Part shown: positions 6,220 to 14,262 of the stretch, piece by piece
Layout: every line of letters starts with the position of its first letter
Numbering within the stretch: the first letter of the stretch is position 1
Notes under the pieces: generated by a model
The model's database searches: none
Told to the model about the DNA's origin: nothing
The model's input: only the letters and a program-made list of their open reading frames with translations
Position numbers and translations under genes: made by a program
Origin: DAIDJM01 sp964250215
Lineage (GTDB): Bacteria > Pseudomonadota > Alphaproteobacteria > Acetobacterales > Acetobacteraceae
NCBI GenBank assembly: GCA_964250215.1
Contig: CAXUEX010000069.1
Location: 1 to 14,262, forward strand
DNA: 14,262 nucleotides
Direction: 5' to 3'

Positions 6220-8294
6220 TGATCATGTCCTGCCAGGGAAAGTGCCAGCGGCCAAACCTCGCCACTGCCATGCTTGCGTAAGAGCCACGCCGCGACCGTA
6301 AACGTCCATCGCGAGTCCACCACATCATCGACCAGCAGAACAGGGCCTTCAGGCAAGTTCGAGCCGAGTAGCGAGAGCGAGCCATCGATGTTGCGCGCCT
6401 GCTGTGTGCTGTTTGACATGGTCTTCTGCTCGGGGCGCGCATCGGTTTTGATGAGCACCCGACGGAACGGGATGCGGAGAGCGCCGGCCAGACGCTGGGC
6501 GAAATCCGGCACCAGATCGGGGTTGCGCATCGAGGGGATCGCGGTGACCCATCCCGGGGCCGGCTGCGGATGCCATCGCTGCAAAACCTGGACACAGGCT
6601 TCAACCAGCTTGGCATCAAAATGGTGATCGTGGTACTTTCCCTTTCTGACGAGTCCGCCCCAGCCCTCGTCACCCCAAACGCATAGTGCTCTACCCGGCT
6701 GGGCTTGAAGGTGGGCCGCAATTCTGCCCCGGAGGCCGTAGAAGGGTAGCCCGCCATATGGCCATTTTTGGCGTGGAACGATGGCAAGATCATTGCTCTG
6801 CAGGAATGCCACGGCCGCCTGCACCAATGCGGGGTGTGGCTCGGTCGATAGGGGAGGCAGTGTTGGCAAGCCCACGGAGCTCGGGTCGCCGTCCAACGCC
6901 TCGACGAGAAACCTCATGTGCTTGCCGAACGGTAGCATGCAGTATTCCTGCATCTGCCGGTGTTCTTCCCGACGGAGTTTCGTGAGGCGTTCCGCCCGGG
7001 CCCAGAATGCATCACTCAATTCGGCGGCCGTCAGTTGCCATTTGTTGCCCTGCTTGGCTATGGGAGTCGGTGACTCGAGCGACAGAAGAAGCATTGTCTT
7101 CTCAATACGGCCTCTGCTCAAATTCAGGCGGCTCAGAAGATCGGGAATAGATAGTCCATCCGGCTCTTTCTCCAGGGCCAGCAGAACATCGGCAACTTCC
7201 TGTCGCGACGGGAACGCACTTTTTATGAACCAGCCAATGATCTCTTCATCTTCCAGGCCGCTCAAAAGGATGCCATAGGCGCGGCTGATCGCCCGCCCCG
7301 CGCGCCCCACCTGCTGGTAATATGCAATCACCGATCCGGGCGTTTGATAGTGTATGACAAAAGCGAGGTCGGGCTTATCATAACCCATTCCGAGAGCTGT
7401 CGTGGCAACCAACGCTTTCACCTTGCCGAGCAGGAGGGCTTCTTCAAGTGTTTCGCGAGCGTCGCCGGACTCGCTGGTATAGGCTTCCACAACAAAGCCG
7501 CGATTTTTCAACCAACGAGCTACCTGATTCGCATCGCGCACGGTAAGCGCGTAGATAATGCCGTGGCCCGGAAGCGACTCGAGTTGCGCGGCAAGCCAGG
7601 CCAACCGCTGCGCTTGGCTTGGCAGGGCGATCGCTTGCAGAGACAGCGACGCGCGATTGAGATCGCCGCGCATGACCTTTAGCCCAGGCCCAAAGACCGT
7701 CGCGAGATCGGCCAACACGCGATTGTTCGCGGTGGCTGTGGTGGCCAGAATCGGCAAGTTGGGCGGCAACGTGCCCACCATGCGTTCAAGCAAGCGGTAA
7801 TGCGGCCGGAAATCATGGCCCCAATCCGAGATGCAATGGGCTTCGTCAACCACAAGCAGCGACAATCTTGCTGCGGCAGGGCCAAGAACGCCGTTGCGGA
7901 AACGATCATTGGCTAGCCGTTCCGGTGAGATCAGCAAAATGTCTATCTCGTCGTGCTCAAGTTTAGCTTCGACATCGGTCCATACGTCCCGGTTGTCCGA
8001 ATTTATCGTGGCGGCTCGCACGCCCATCCGGTCCGCTGCCACTATCTGATTTCGCATCAGCGACAGCAATGGCGAAATCAGCAATGCCGGGCCGCCGCCT
8101 GCATCACGAAAAAATTTTGTTGCAATAAAATAAACGAAGCTCTTGCCCCAGCCAGTTTTTTGCACCACAAGCAGTCGTCCCCGGTCTTGGACGATGAAGC
8201 GGACTGCTTCTTCCTGACTGTCTCGGAAGACGGCGTCGGGTTGCCCCGAGCCCAGGCGTAGCAGCTGCAGAGCGCGCTGGAAGTCGTAGGTCAT
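6216..8294 (-). CDS. RecQ-type DNA helicase fused to a phosphoribosyltransferase domain
   Basis: A 692-residue SF2 helicase. Walker A TGWGKS is at 47-52, DEAH at 150-153, the RecQ aromatic loop CISDWGHDFRPHY at 154-166, motif III near 184-190 (ATTATAN), motif V at 295-305 (LVATTALGMGY) and motif VI QQVGRAGR at 327-334. A winged-helix-like part follows (about 360-425). The RecQ zinc region (about 440-485) keeps only Cys452, so zinc is probably not bound, and there is no HRDC domain. The last 150 residues form a type I PRTase: PSMRNPDLVPDFAQRLA, then the PRPP loop LLVDDVVDSRWT (653-664, acidic pair D656/D657), with SRW where TG is usual. The start is the ATG at 8294, where RecQ homology begins; the frame stays open antisense to dnaG, which is not coding. 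It overlaps the dprA-like gene by 4 nt. DNA unwinding is expected; the PRTase substrate is unknown. Confidence 0.9.
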   Translation of the reverse strand: MTYDFQRALQLLRLGSGQPDAVFRDSQEEAVRFIVQDRGRLLVVQKTGWGKSFVYFIATKFFRDAGGGPALLISPLLSLMRNQIVAADRMGVRAATINSDNRDVWTDVEAKLEHDEIDILLISPERLANDRFRNGVLGPAAARLSLLVVDEAHCISDWGHDFRPHYRLLERMVGTLPPNLPILATTATANNRVLADLATVFGPGLKVMRGDLNRASLSLQAIALPSQAQRLAWLAAQLESLPGHGIIYALTVRDANQVARWLKNRGFVVEAYTSESGDARETLEEALLLGKVKALVATTALGMGYDKPDLAFVIHYQTPGSVIAYYQQVGRAGRAISRAYGILLSGLEDEEIIGWFIKSAFPSRQEVADVLLALEKEPDGLSIPDLLSRLNLSRGRIEKTMLLLSLESPTPIAKQGNKWQLTAAELSDAFWARAERLTKLRREEHRQMQEYCMLPFGKHMRFLVEALDGDPSSVGLPTLPPLSTEPHPALVQAAVAFLQSNDLAIVPRQKWPYGGLPFYGLRGRIAAHLQAQPGRALCVWGDEGWGGLVRKGKYHDHHFDAKLVEACVQVLQRWHPQPAPGWVTAIPSMRNPDLVPDFAQRLAGALRIPFRRVLIKTDARPEQKTMSNSTQQARNIDGSLSLLGSNLPEGPVLLVDDVVDSRWTFTVAAWLLRKHGSGEVWPLALSLAGHDQ

Positions 8295-8305
8295 TCTGAA
8301 TGACC
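8289..8305. promoter_or_regulatory. 17-bp palindrome covering the helicase start codon
   Basis: GGTCATTC-T-GAATGACC, a perfect inverted repeat with 8-bp arms around one central base. The helicase start codon (8294-8292 on the minus strand) lies in one arm. A dimeric repressor bound here, or a hairpin in the mRNA, would block initiation. About 23 nt further upstream, the complement of 8328-8333 reads TTGACC, a possible -35 element, but no good -10 was found. Confidence 0.45.
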
Positions 8306-8359
8306 CATCGATTGAGCGCGGGCCGCAGGTCAAGCCATTGAGCTGCCGACCGAAGCGTT

Positions 8360-8378
8360 CCTGCCCGTCGCGGGCAGG
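8360..8378. other. GC-rich hairpin just upstream of dnaG
   Basis: CCTGCCCG at 8360-8367, loop TCG, CGGGCAGG at 8371-8378: a perfect 8-bp GC-rich stem ending 21 nt before the dnaG ATG. It lacks a U-tract, so it is not an intrinsic terminator in either direction. It could be a leader stem in the dnaG transcript or an operator. The remainder of the 105-nt gap between the divergent helicase and dnaG genes shows no strong promoter by eye. Confidence 0.45.
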
Positions 8379-8399
8379 CGCGACACCCGCAATTCGCGT

Positions 8400-10187
8400 A
8401 TGCTTGGGTCTGTGCGACTCCCCGACTCGTTCCTCGAAGAACTCCGCGCGCGGACCAACCTCGCGACCCTCGTGGGACGCAAGGCCCGTCTCAGCCGCAG
8501 CGGCCGGAACTGGAAAGCGTGCTGCCCCTTCCACCAGGAGAAGACGCCCAGCTTCTACGTGTACGATGACGGCTACCACTGCTTCGGCTGCGGCGCGCAC
8601 GGCGATGCCATCGGGTTCGTCATGCAGGCCCAGGGGGCTTCCTTCATGGAGGCCGTGGAAGCGCTGGCTGACGAGGCGGGGCTCGAAATCCCGCGGCCTG
8701 TGGCGCGCGAGGAAGCGGTTGAACGCGGGCGGCTGGCGATTCGAGACGTGCTGGCGGCCGCCGGCGAATTCTATCGGGAGCAACTGCATTCCCCCGGCGG
8801 CGCGGCGGCGCTGGCGTATTTGCGGGCGCGCGGGGTCACCGATGAAACCATCCGCCGCTTCGGAGTCGGCTGGTCCGGCGAGGGCCGCGGCGGATTGCTG
8901 CGTCGGCTGGGCGGCCAAACCGACGCCGCCACGCTCATGGAAGCGGGGCTGTTGCGCGAAGGCGAGGACGGGCAGCCGGGCGGGGAGTTTTTCTTCAATC
9001 GCGTGATGTTCCCGATCCGCGACCGGCGCGGCCATGTCCTGGCGTTCGGCGGCCGCACCCTGGGCGAGGGGCAGCCGAAATACCTCAATTCGCCGGAAAC
9101 GCCGGTGTTTGCGAAGCGCCGCACGCTGTACGGCCTCGATCTGGCGCGGGAGGCCGCGCGGCGCGGGGAACCGGTGATTGCCGTGGAAGGCTATATGGAC
9201 GCGATCGCGCTGCACCAGGCCGGGTTTGCCGGCGCGGTGGCGCCGCTCGGCACGGCGCTGACGGTGGAGCAGCTCGCCGGCTTGTGGGAGATCTCGCCGA
9301 CGCCGGTGCTGTGCTTCGACGGCGATGCGGCGGGTGCACGGGCGGCGGCTCGGACGATCGATGTGGCGCTGCCGCTGCTTTCGGCCGAGCGGACGCTGCG
9401 CTTCGCGCGGCTGCCCGAGGGCGAGGACCCCGATACGCTCGTGCGTCGCCAAGGACGGCCGGGCATAGCTGCGGTGCTGGCCGCTGCCCGGCCGTTCAGC
9501 GCGGCGCTGTATGAGTCCCGCCGCGAGATGGCGGGCGGGGCCACGCCAGAGGCGAGGGCGCGGCTGCGGGCGCTCCTGGAGGCTGCGAGTGCGGCGATCC
9601 CGGACACGGCGCTGCGGCGCGAATATCGCCGCGAATGGGACGAACGGGCGTTCGCCGCCCGCCGGCGTACGAAGCCGCCCGCCACGCCATCGCGCCGCCG
9701 GCCCGAACCGGCCGAAGCGGCGGCGCGGCGCGGCGAGATTCTGCTGGCCATAGCCATCTGTCACCCGGCCACAATCGGCGCCGTGGAGGAGGCGCTCGGC
9801 GGGCTTTCGCTGCTGCCGCCCTGGGAAGGTGTGCGCGCCGCGCTGCTGGCCTGGGCCGAACACGCTTCCGTGCTTGACTCCGAGGCATTGGCAAACCACT
9901 TCGCGAACCTTGGCTTTCAACCCGAACTCCAACGCCTGCGGGCCGTGCTGCCGGCATCGGCGACGGCGGAGCGTGCAGAGGCGTGCTGGTGGCATTTCTA
10001 CGGCCTGTTCAATGCCGGCGAGTTGGAACGGCAGGTGGCGGCGGCGCAAAACGCCTGCGTGGCGGCGCCGACCCTGGCCGCTTTCGACCGGCTGGCGGCA
10101 CTCACGGCCGAGTTGCAAGCGGTTCGGCAGGGCGTGCGAACCGTGGGCGAATCGGCCGCCGACGAAGCTGATATTCTTGACGATTGA
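8400..10187 (+). CDS. dnaG: DNA primase DnaG
   Basis: A 595-residue bacterial primase that makes RNA primers at the replication fork together with the helicase DnaB. The N-terminal CHC2 zinc domain has ligands C42, H45, C61 and C64 (CCPFHQEKTPSF and YHCFGCGAHGD). The catalytic core follows, with the TOPRIM domain: Glu in VEGYMD (E263-D267) and the acidic pair D307/D309 in CFDGDAAG. The C-terminal 170 residues are the variable DnaB-binding region, with a proline/arginine linker near 420-440 (RRRTKPPATPSRRRPEP). The ATG at 8400 is used; a GTG at 8412 (VRLPDSF) is close to where homology starts and is an alternative. rpoD follows after 44 nt, the usual macromolecular-synthesis arrangement. Confidence 0.97.
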   Translation: MLGSVRLPDSFLEELRARTNLATLVGRKARLSRSGRNWKACCPFHQEKTPSFYVYDDGYHCFGCGAHGDAIGFVMQAQGASFMEAVEALADEAGLEIPRPVAREEAVERGRLAIRDVLAAAGEFYREQLHSPGGAAALAYLRARGVTDETIRRFGVGWSGEGRGGLLRRLGGQTDAATLMEAGLLREGEDGQPGGEFFFNRVMFPIRDRRGHVLAFGGRTLGEGQPKYLNSPETPVFAKRRTLYGLDLAREAARRGEPVIAVEGYMDAIALHQAGFAGAVAPLGTALTVEQLAGLWEISPTPVLCFDGDAAGARAAARTIDVALPLLSAERTLRFARLPEGEDPDTLVRRQGRPGIAAVLAAARPFSAALYESRREMAGGATPEARARLRALLEAASAAIPDTALRREYRREWDERAFAARRRTKPPATPSRRRPEPAEAAARRGEILLAIAICHPATIGAVEEALGGLSLLPPWEGVRAALLAWAEHASVLDSEALANHFANLGFQPELQRLRAVLPASATAERAEACWWHFYGLFNAGELERQVAAAQNACVAAPTLAAFDRLAALTAELQAVRQGVRTVGESAADEADILDD

Positions 10188-10218
10188 GCCGCACCCTAGC
10201 ACGGGGAGTCGGCGATCC

Positions 10219-10222
10219 GGAG
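10219..10222 (+). promoter_or_regulatory. Ribosome-binding site that fixes the rpoD start
   Basis: GGAG lies 9 nt before the ATG at 10232. It favours this start (MATKQAVAEA) over the TTG at 10184, which overlaps the dnaG stop and would add 16 residues of non-conserved sequence. Confidence 0.5.
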
Positions 10223-10231
10223 CGTGATCTG

Positions 10232-12268
<2,037 letters not shown>

Positions 12269-12278
12269 AGCGGCGAAA

Positions 12279-12327
12279 CCAAGTAAGAAAGACGCTTCTT
12301 TCTTGAAAGAAAGAAGCAAAGAACTTT
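12279..12327 (-). repeat. Dispersed intergenic repeat, copy 2, with perfect hairpin
   Basis: Located in the 69-nt gap between rpoD and the first GNAT gene, opposite in orientation to copy 1. The inverted repeat has 11-bp arms: GCTTCTTTCTT at 12294-12304, a GA centre, and AAGAAAGAAGC at 12307-12317, followed by AAAGAACTTT. As RNA it would form a stable stem after rpoD and may protect or end the transcript, but no U-tract is present. Confidence 0.78.
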
Positions 12328-12337
12328 CGTCACTTGG

Positions 12338-12901
12338 ATGAGTGGGCCGGCTACCCGGATTGCGGTTACGGTGACTTTTCTTCGGCAGGAAAGTCCGCCG
12401 ATTACGCCGGTTCCAGGGCTGCCGGCAGACACCAGCTTGGTGCGGTTGCCGAGACCCAGCGTGGAGTTCTACCGTTATCTGTATGACACGGTGGGCGCGC
12501 CATACGTGTGGTGGCTGCGGCGGACCGTTCCTAAGGCGCAACTGGCTGCGATGCTGGCAAGCCCGGGCGTTTCCATCCATGTGCTCTACCGCGATCATGA
12601 GCCGGCCGGGTTCTTCGAACTGGATGCGCGCGCCGGTTCCACTGTGAACCTGAGCTATTTCGGACTGATGCCGCAGTCGATCGGCCGCGGCCTGGGGGCT
12701 TCGCTGCTGCGCGCCGCCATCGATCGGGCCTGGGCCATGCAGCCGCATGCCATGACGGTGAACACCTGCACGGCCGACCACCCGCGCGCGCTTCCGACCT
12801 ATCTGAAAGCGGGTTTCGTGAAGCTGCGCTCGGTGCGCGAGATCTGGGACGTGCCGAACCATCTGGGGCTGGTTATTCCGCCGCATCTGAAAATCGCGTG
12901 A
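12338..12901 (+). CDS. GNAT-family N-acetyltransferase
   Basis: A 187-residue acetyltransferase. The acetyl-CoA loop is QSIGRGLG at 113-120 (QxxGxG), preceded by the strand NLSYFGLMP and followed by helix ASLLRAAIDRAW. Further conserved stretches are EFYRYLYDTVG (43-53), GFFELDA (91-97), NTCTADHPRALPTYLKAGF (142-160). These match a GNAT subfamily common in alphaproteobacteria whose acceptor substrate I do not know. The ATG at 12338 has a poor ribosome-binding site and lies 10 nt after the repeat. The first 20 residues look non-conserved, so a later start is possible. It overlaps the next GNAT gene by GTGA. Confidence 0.9.
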   Translation: MSGPATRIAVTVTFLRQESPPITPVPGLPADTSLVRLPRPSVEFYRYLYDTVGAPYVWWLRRTVPKAQLAAMLASPGVSIHVLYRDHEPAGFFELDARAGSTVNLSYFGLMPQSIGRGLGASLLRAAIDRAWAMQPHAMTVNTCTADHPRALPTYLKAGFVKLRSVREIWDVPNHLGLVIPPHLKIA

Positions 12902-13425
12902 CAAAGCTGCCCGCGATCCGTCGCGCCCGGCCGGGCGACGAGGCCGCGCTTTCGCTCCTGGCAAGTGCGACGTTTCTGGAAACCTACGCGCACATGATCC
13001 CGGGCCCTGATCTGGTGAGGCACTGCAACATACAACATGCGACTGGGCAATACGCGGCTTGGCTGGATGACGCGGCCACGCTGGTTTGGCTGGCGGAAAC
13101 GGGAGTGGGCGCGCCAGCCGGTTATCTGGTGCTGGTGCCGGCCACGCTGCCGCCCGGCGAGCCCCGGCCCGGCGATCTGGAGGTGCTGCGCATCTACGTG
13201 CTGGCGCGCTATCAGCGCGAGGGGCTGGGGCAGGCGCTGATGCGGGAGGCTATGCACGCGGCGAAACAGGCTGGCGCGGCGCGGCTGGTGCTGGGTGTTC
13301 ACCTGGGAAACGAAAAGGCGCTGGCATTCTATGCACGCGAGGGGTTCGAACGCATCGCGGACCGCCGGTTTCGTGTGGGCGAAAGTTGCTTTTGCGATGC
13401 GGTATTGGCAAGGACGCTGCGCTAA
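12898..13425 (+). CDS. GNAT-family N-acetyltransferase, PaiA-like
   Basis: A 175-residue acetyltransferase starting at a GTG that overlaps the previous stop (GTGA). It has the acetyl-CoA motif QREGLG at 106-111 after the strand LRIYVLARY, then LGVHLGNEKALAFYAREGF (132-150) and the ending FRVGESCFCDAVLARTL. This layout resembles PaiA-type acetyltransferases, which in Bacillus subtilis acetylate spermidine and spermine; that substrate is only a suggestion here. It is unlike the upstream GNAT in sequence, so the pair is not a recent duplication. Expression is probably coupled to the first GNAT gene. Confidence 0.9.
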   Translation: MTKLPAIRRARPGDEAALSLLASATFLETYAHMIPGPDLVRHCNIQHATGQYAAWLDDAATLVWLAETGVGAPAGYLVLVPATLPPGEPRPGDLEVLRIYVLARYQREGLGQALMREAMHAAKQAGAARLVLGVHLGNEKALAFYAREGFERIADRRFRVGESCFCDAVLARTLR

Positions 13426-13442
13426 GCGAGCTTAGGAAACGC

Positions 13443-14081
13443 ATGGACATTCACCCGCCGGAACACCCGATTCGTTCGATGCGCGATTTTCTGATGCAGA
13501 TATTCACCATCACCTGCGGTATTCTGATGGCGCTTGGACTGGAGCAGTTCGTGCAATGGCGGCACGACGAGGCGCTGGCCGCGCAGGCGCGCGCCGATTT
13601 CCTCAGCGAGATCGCCGCCAACAATACGGAGATCCGCAGCGTGCTCGATGGCGAGGCTGCGCTGGATGGGGCGCTCCGCGACTGGATAAGCTACGGCGAG
13701 GCCAGGATGCAGCATCAGGCGAAAGCGCCGCCGGCACTCGCCGTGCTCGAAGGACGGGGTTTTGCGCAGCTCTCCACCAGCGCGTGGGAGGCGGCCATCG
13801 CCACACAGGCGATCGCACATTTGCGCTTCGCGGAAACCCGCGCCCTGTTCAGCGCCTACACGGCACAGCAATCGCTGCACGACCTCACGCAACGCGCGAT
13901 CGAGCACTATGTGGGCCTGGGCGGGTTCGGAGACCCAACAAAGGTGCCGGATGCGCTAATGCCAGAGGAGCTGCGCGTTCTGCGTGTGAACTATGGCTAC
14001 GCACGATCGATCGCGATACTGGCCGGGGTTGTGCAATCGAAATATGCCGCTGCCGAGGCGGAGCTGAAGCGCGCGCGGTAA
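13443..14081 (+). CDS. Single-pass membrane protein of unknown function
   Basis: A 212-residue protein. Residues about 16-38 (FLMQIFTITCGILMALGLEQFVQW) form one membrane helix near the N-terminus. The rest is mostly helical and charged (HDEALAAQARADFLSEIAANNTEI, later helices to LKRAR) and probably periplasmic. The N-terminal pattern RDFL.QIFTIT.GILMALGLEQ...W recalls a group of hypothetical proteins in alphaproteobacteria and xanthomonads that have no assigned function. The frame is open upstream over the GNAT gene, but the ATG at 13443 has an AGGAAA ribosome-binding site at 13434-13439 and is the natural start. It follows the GNAT pair by 17 nt and may share its transcript. Confidence 0.8.
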   Translation: MDIHPPEHPIRSMRDFLMQIFTITCGILMALGLEQFVQWRHDEALAAQARADFLSEIAANNTEIRSVLDGEAALDGALRDWISYGEARMQHQAKAPPALAVLEGRGFAQLSTSAWEAAIATQAIAHLRFAETRALFSAYTAQQSLHDLTQRAIEHYVGLGGFGDPTKVPDALMPEELRVLRVNYGYARSIAILAGVVQSKYAAAEAELKRAR

Positions 14082-14134
14082 TGTGTAAGAACGACGCGGG
14101 AAACCCTGCTGGCGATGGGTGTTGCAGTCCGGCA

Positions 14135-14262
14135 ATGCGGTCGGCCAGACTTCTTCCGGGCGTGCTGTTCGGCTGCCTCACCGGAATGCGCAGCATGAGC
14201 GCCTGTGCCGCGCTGGCGTGGACCGCCGCACGCGGCGGCACGCAGCCGGGCTGGCGTTGGGC
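14135..14262 (+). CDS. Start of a probable DUF4126-type membrane protein (partial)
   Basis: The ATG at 14135 opens a frame that runs off the window after 42 codons: MRSARLLPGVLFGCLTGMRS and MSACAALAWTAARGG. The combination G..TGMRSMSA..ALAW matches the start of DUF4126-like multi-pass membrane proteins (TGxRs.t..aa.aw). Their function is unknown. The call rests on one short segment. No clear ribosome-binding site precedes it. Confidence 0.5.
   Translation, partial: MRSARLLPGVLFGCLTGMRSMSACAALAWTAARGGTQPGWRW

Noticed and set aside
4544..8399. Direct repeats or an att site flanking the accessory block
   Set aside because: Only short similar stretches (for example CCTGCC and GCGAC) occur at both edges; no convincing repeat, integrase or tRNA target was seen.
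8295..10202. The helicase reading frame stays open for another 636 codons upstream, antisense to all of dnaG
   Set aside because: The sequence is Arg/Pro/Gln-rich with no domain, mirrors dnaG codons, and RecQ homology begins at the ATG at 8294. Long antisense frames are common in high-GC genes.
12294..12317. Intrinsic terminator of rpoD
   Set aside because: The stem is strong, but it is AT-rich and followed by AAAGAAC rather than a U-tract, and the same element occurs elsewhere as a repeat.

Overview
The window looks like the chromosome of a high-GC alphaproteobacterium, most probably Acetobacteraceae or a close relative. This is inferred from three things: the housekeeping order GatB/YqeY - dnaG - rpoD on one strand, an RpoD with a long acidic non-conserved region, and a short intergenic repeat with T-rich and A-rich arms that I associate with Acetobacteraceae genomes (from memory). 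No rRNA, tRNA, CRISPR array or transposase was seen.

Layout. Positions 1-102 hold the tail of an unidentified gene. Positions 124-2657 hold membrane functions on the + strand: an SPFH/slipin protein, a MATE-family exporter, and a small membrane protein that starts at TTG two bases after the MATE stop. A short-chain dehydrogenase (minus strand, 2670-3530) diverges from an Rrf2-type regulator (3606-4094). The regulator overlaps a GatB/YqeY protein (4091-4543) by 4 nt. After an accessory block on the opposite strand come dnaG (8400-10187) and rpoD (10232-12268), two GNAT acetyltransferases overlapping by 4 nt, a single-pass membrane protein, and the start of a probable DUF4126 membrane protein cut by the window end.

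The most interesting part is 4567-8294 on the minus strand, which separates yqeY from dnaG. It encodes, in transcription order, a RecQ-type helicase with a C-terminal phosphoribosyltransferase (PRTase) domain, then a DprA/Smf-like protein joined to it by an ATGA stop/start overlap, then (60 nt on) an exported DUF1579-like protein. By eye the helicase/DprA part is less GC-rich than its neighbours. The helicase lacks the RecQ zinc cysteines, the PRTase has an unusual PRPP loop, and the DprA lacks the usual motif histidine and has no obvious winged helix. A helicase, a PRTase and DprA together recall the ComFA/ComFC/DprA set of natural transformation and the ShosTA-type (PRTase toxin / DprA antitoxin) defence pair. 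I infer a DNA-sensing conflict or DNA-processing module. A 17-bp palindrome covers the helicase start codon and may be its operator.

A dispersed intergenic repeat occurs as two full inverted copies (after the SPFH gene and after rpoD) with compensatory arm changes. A half copy sits exactly at the edge of the accessory block, after yqeY.
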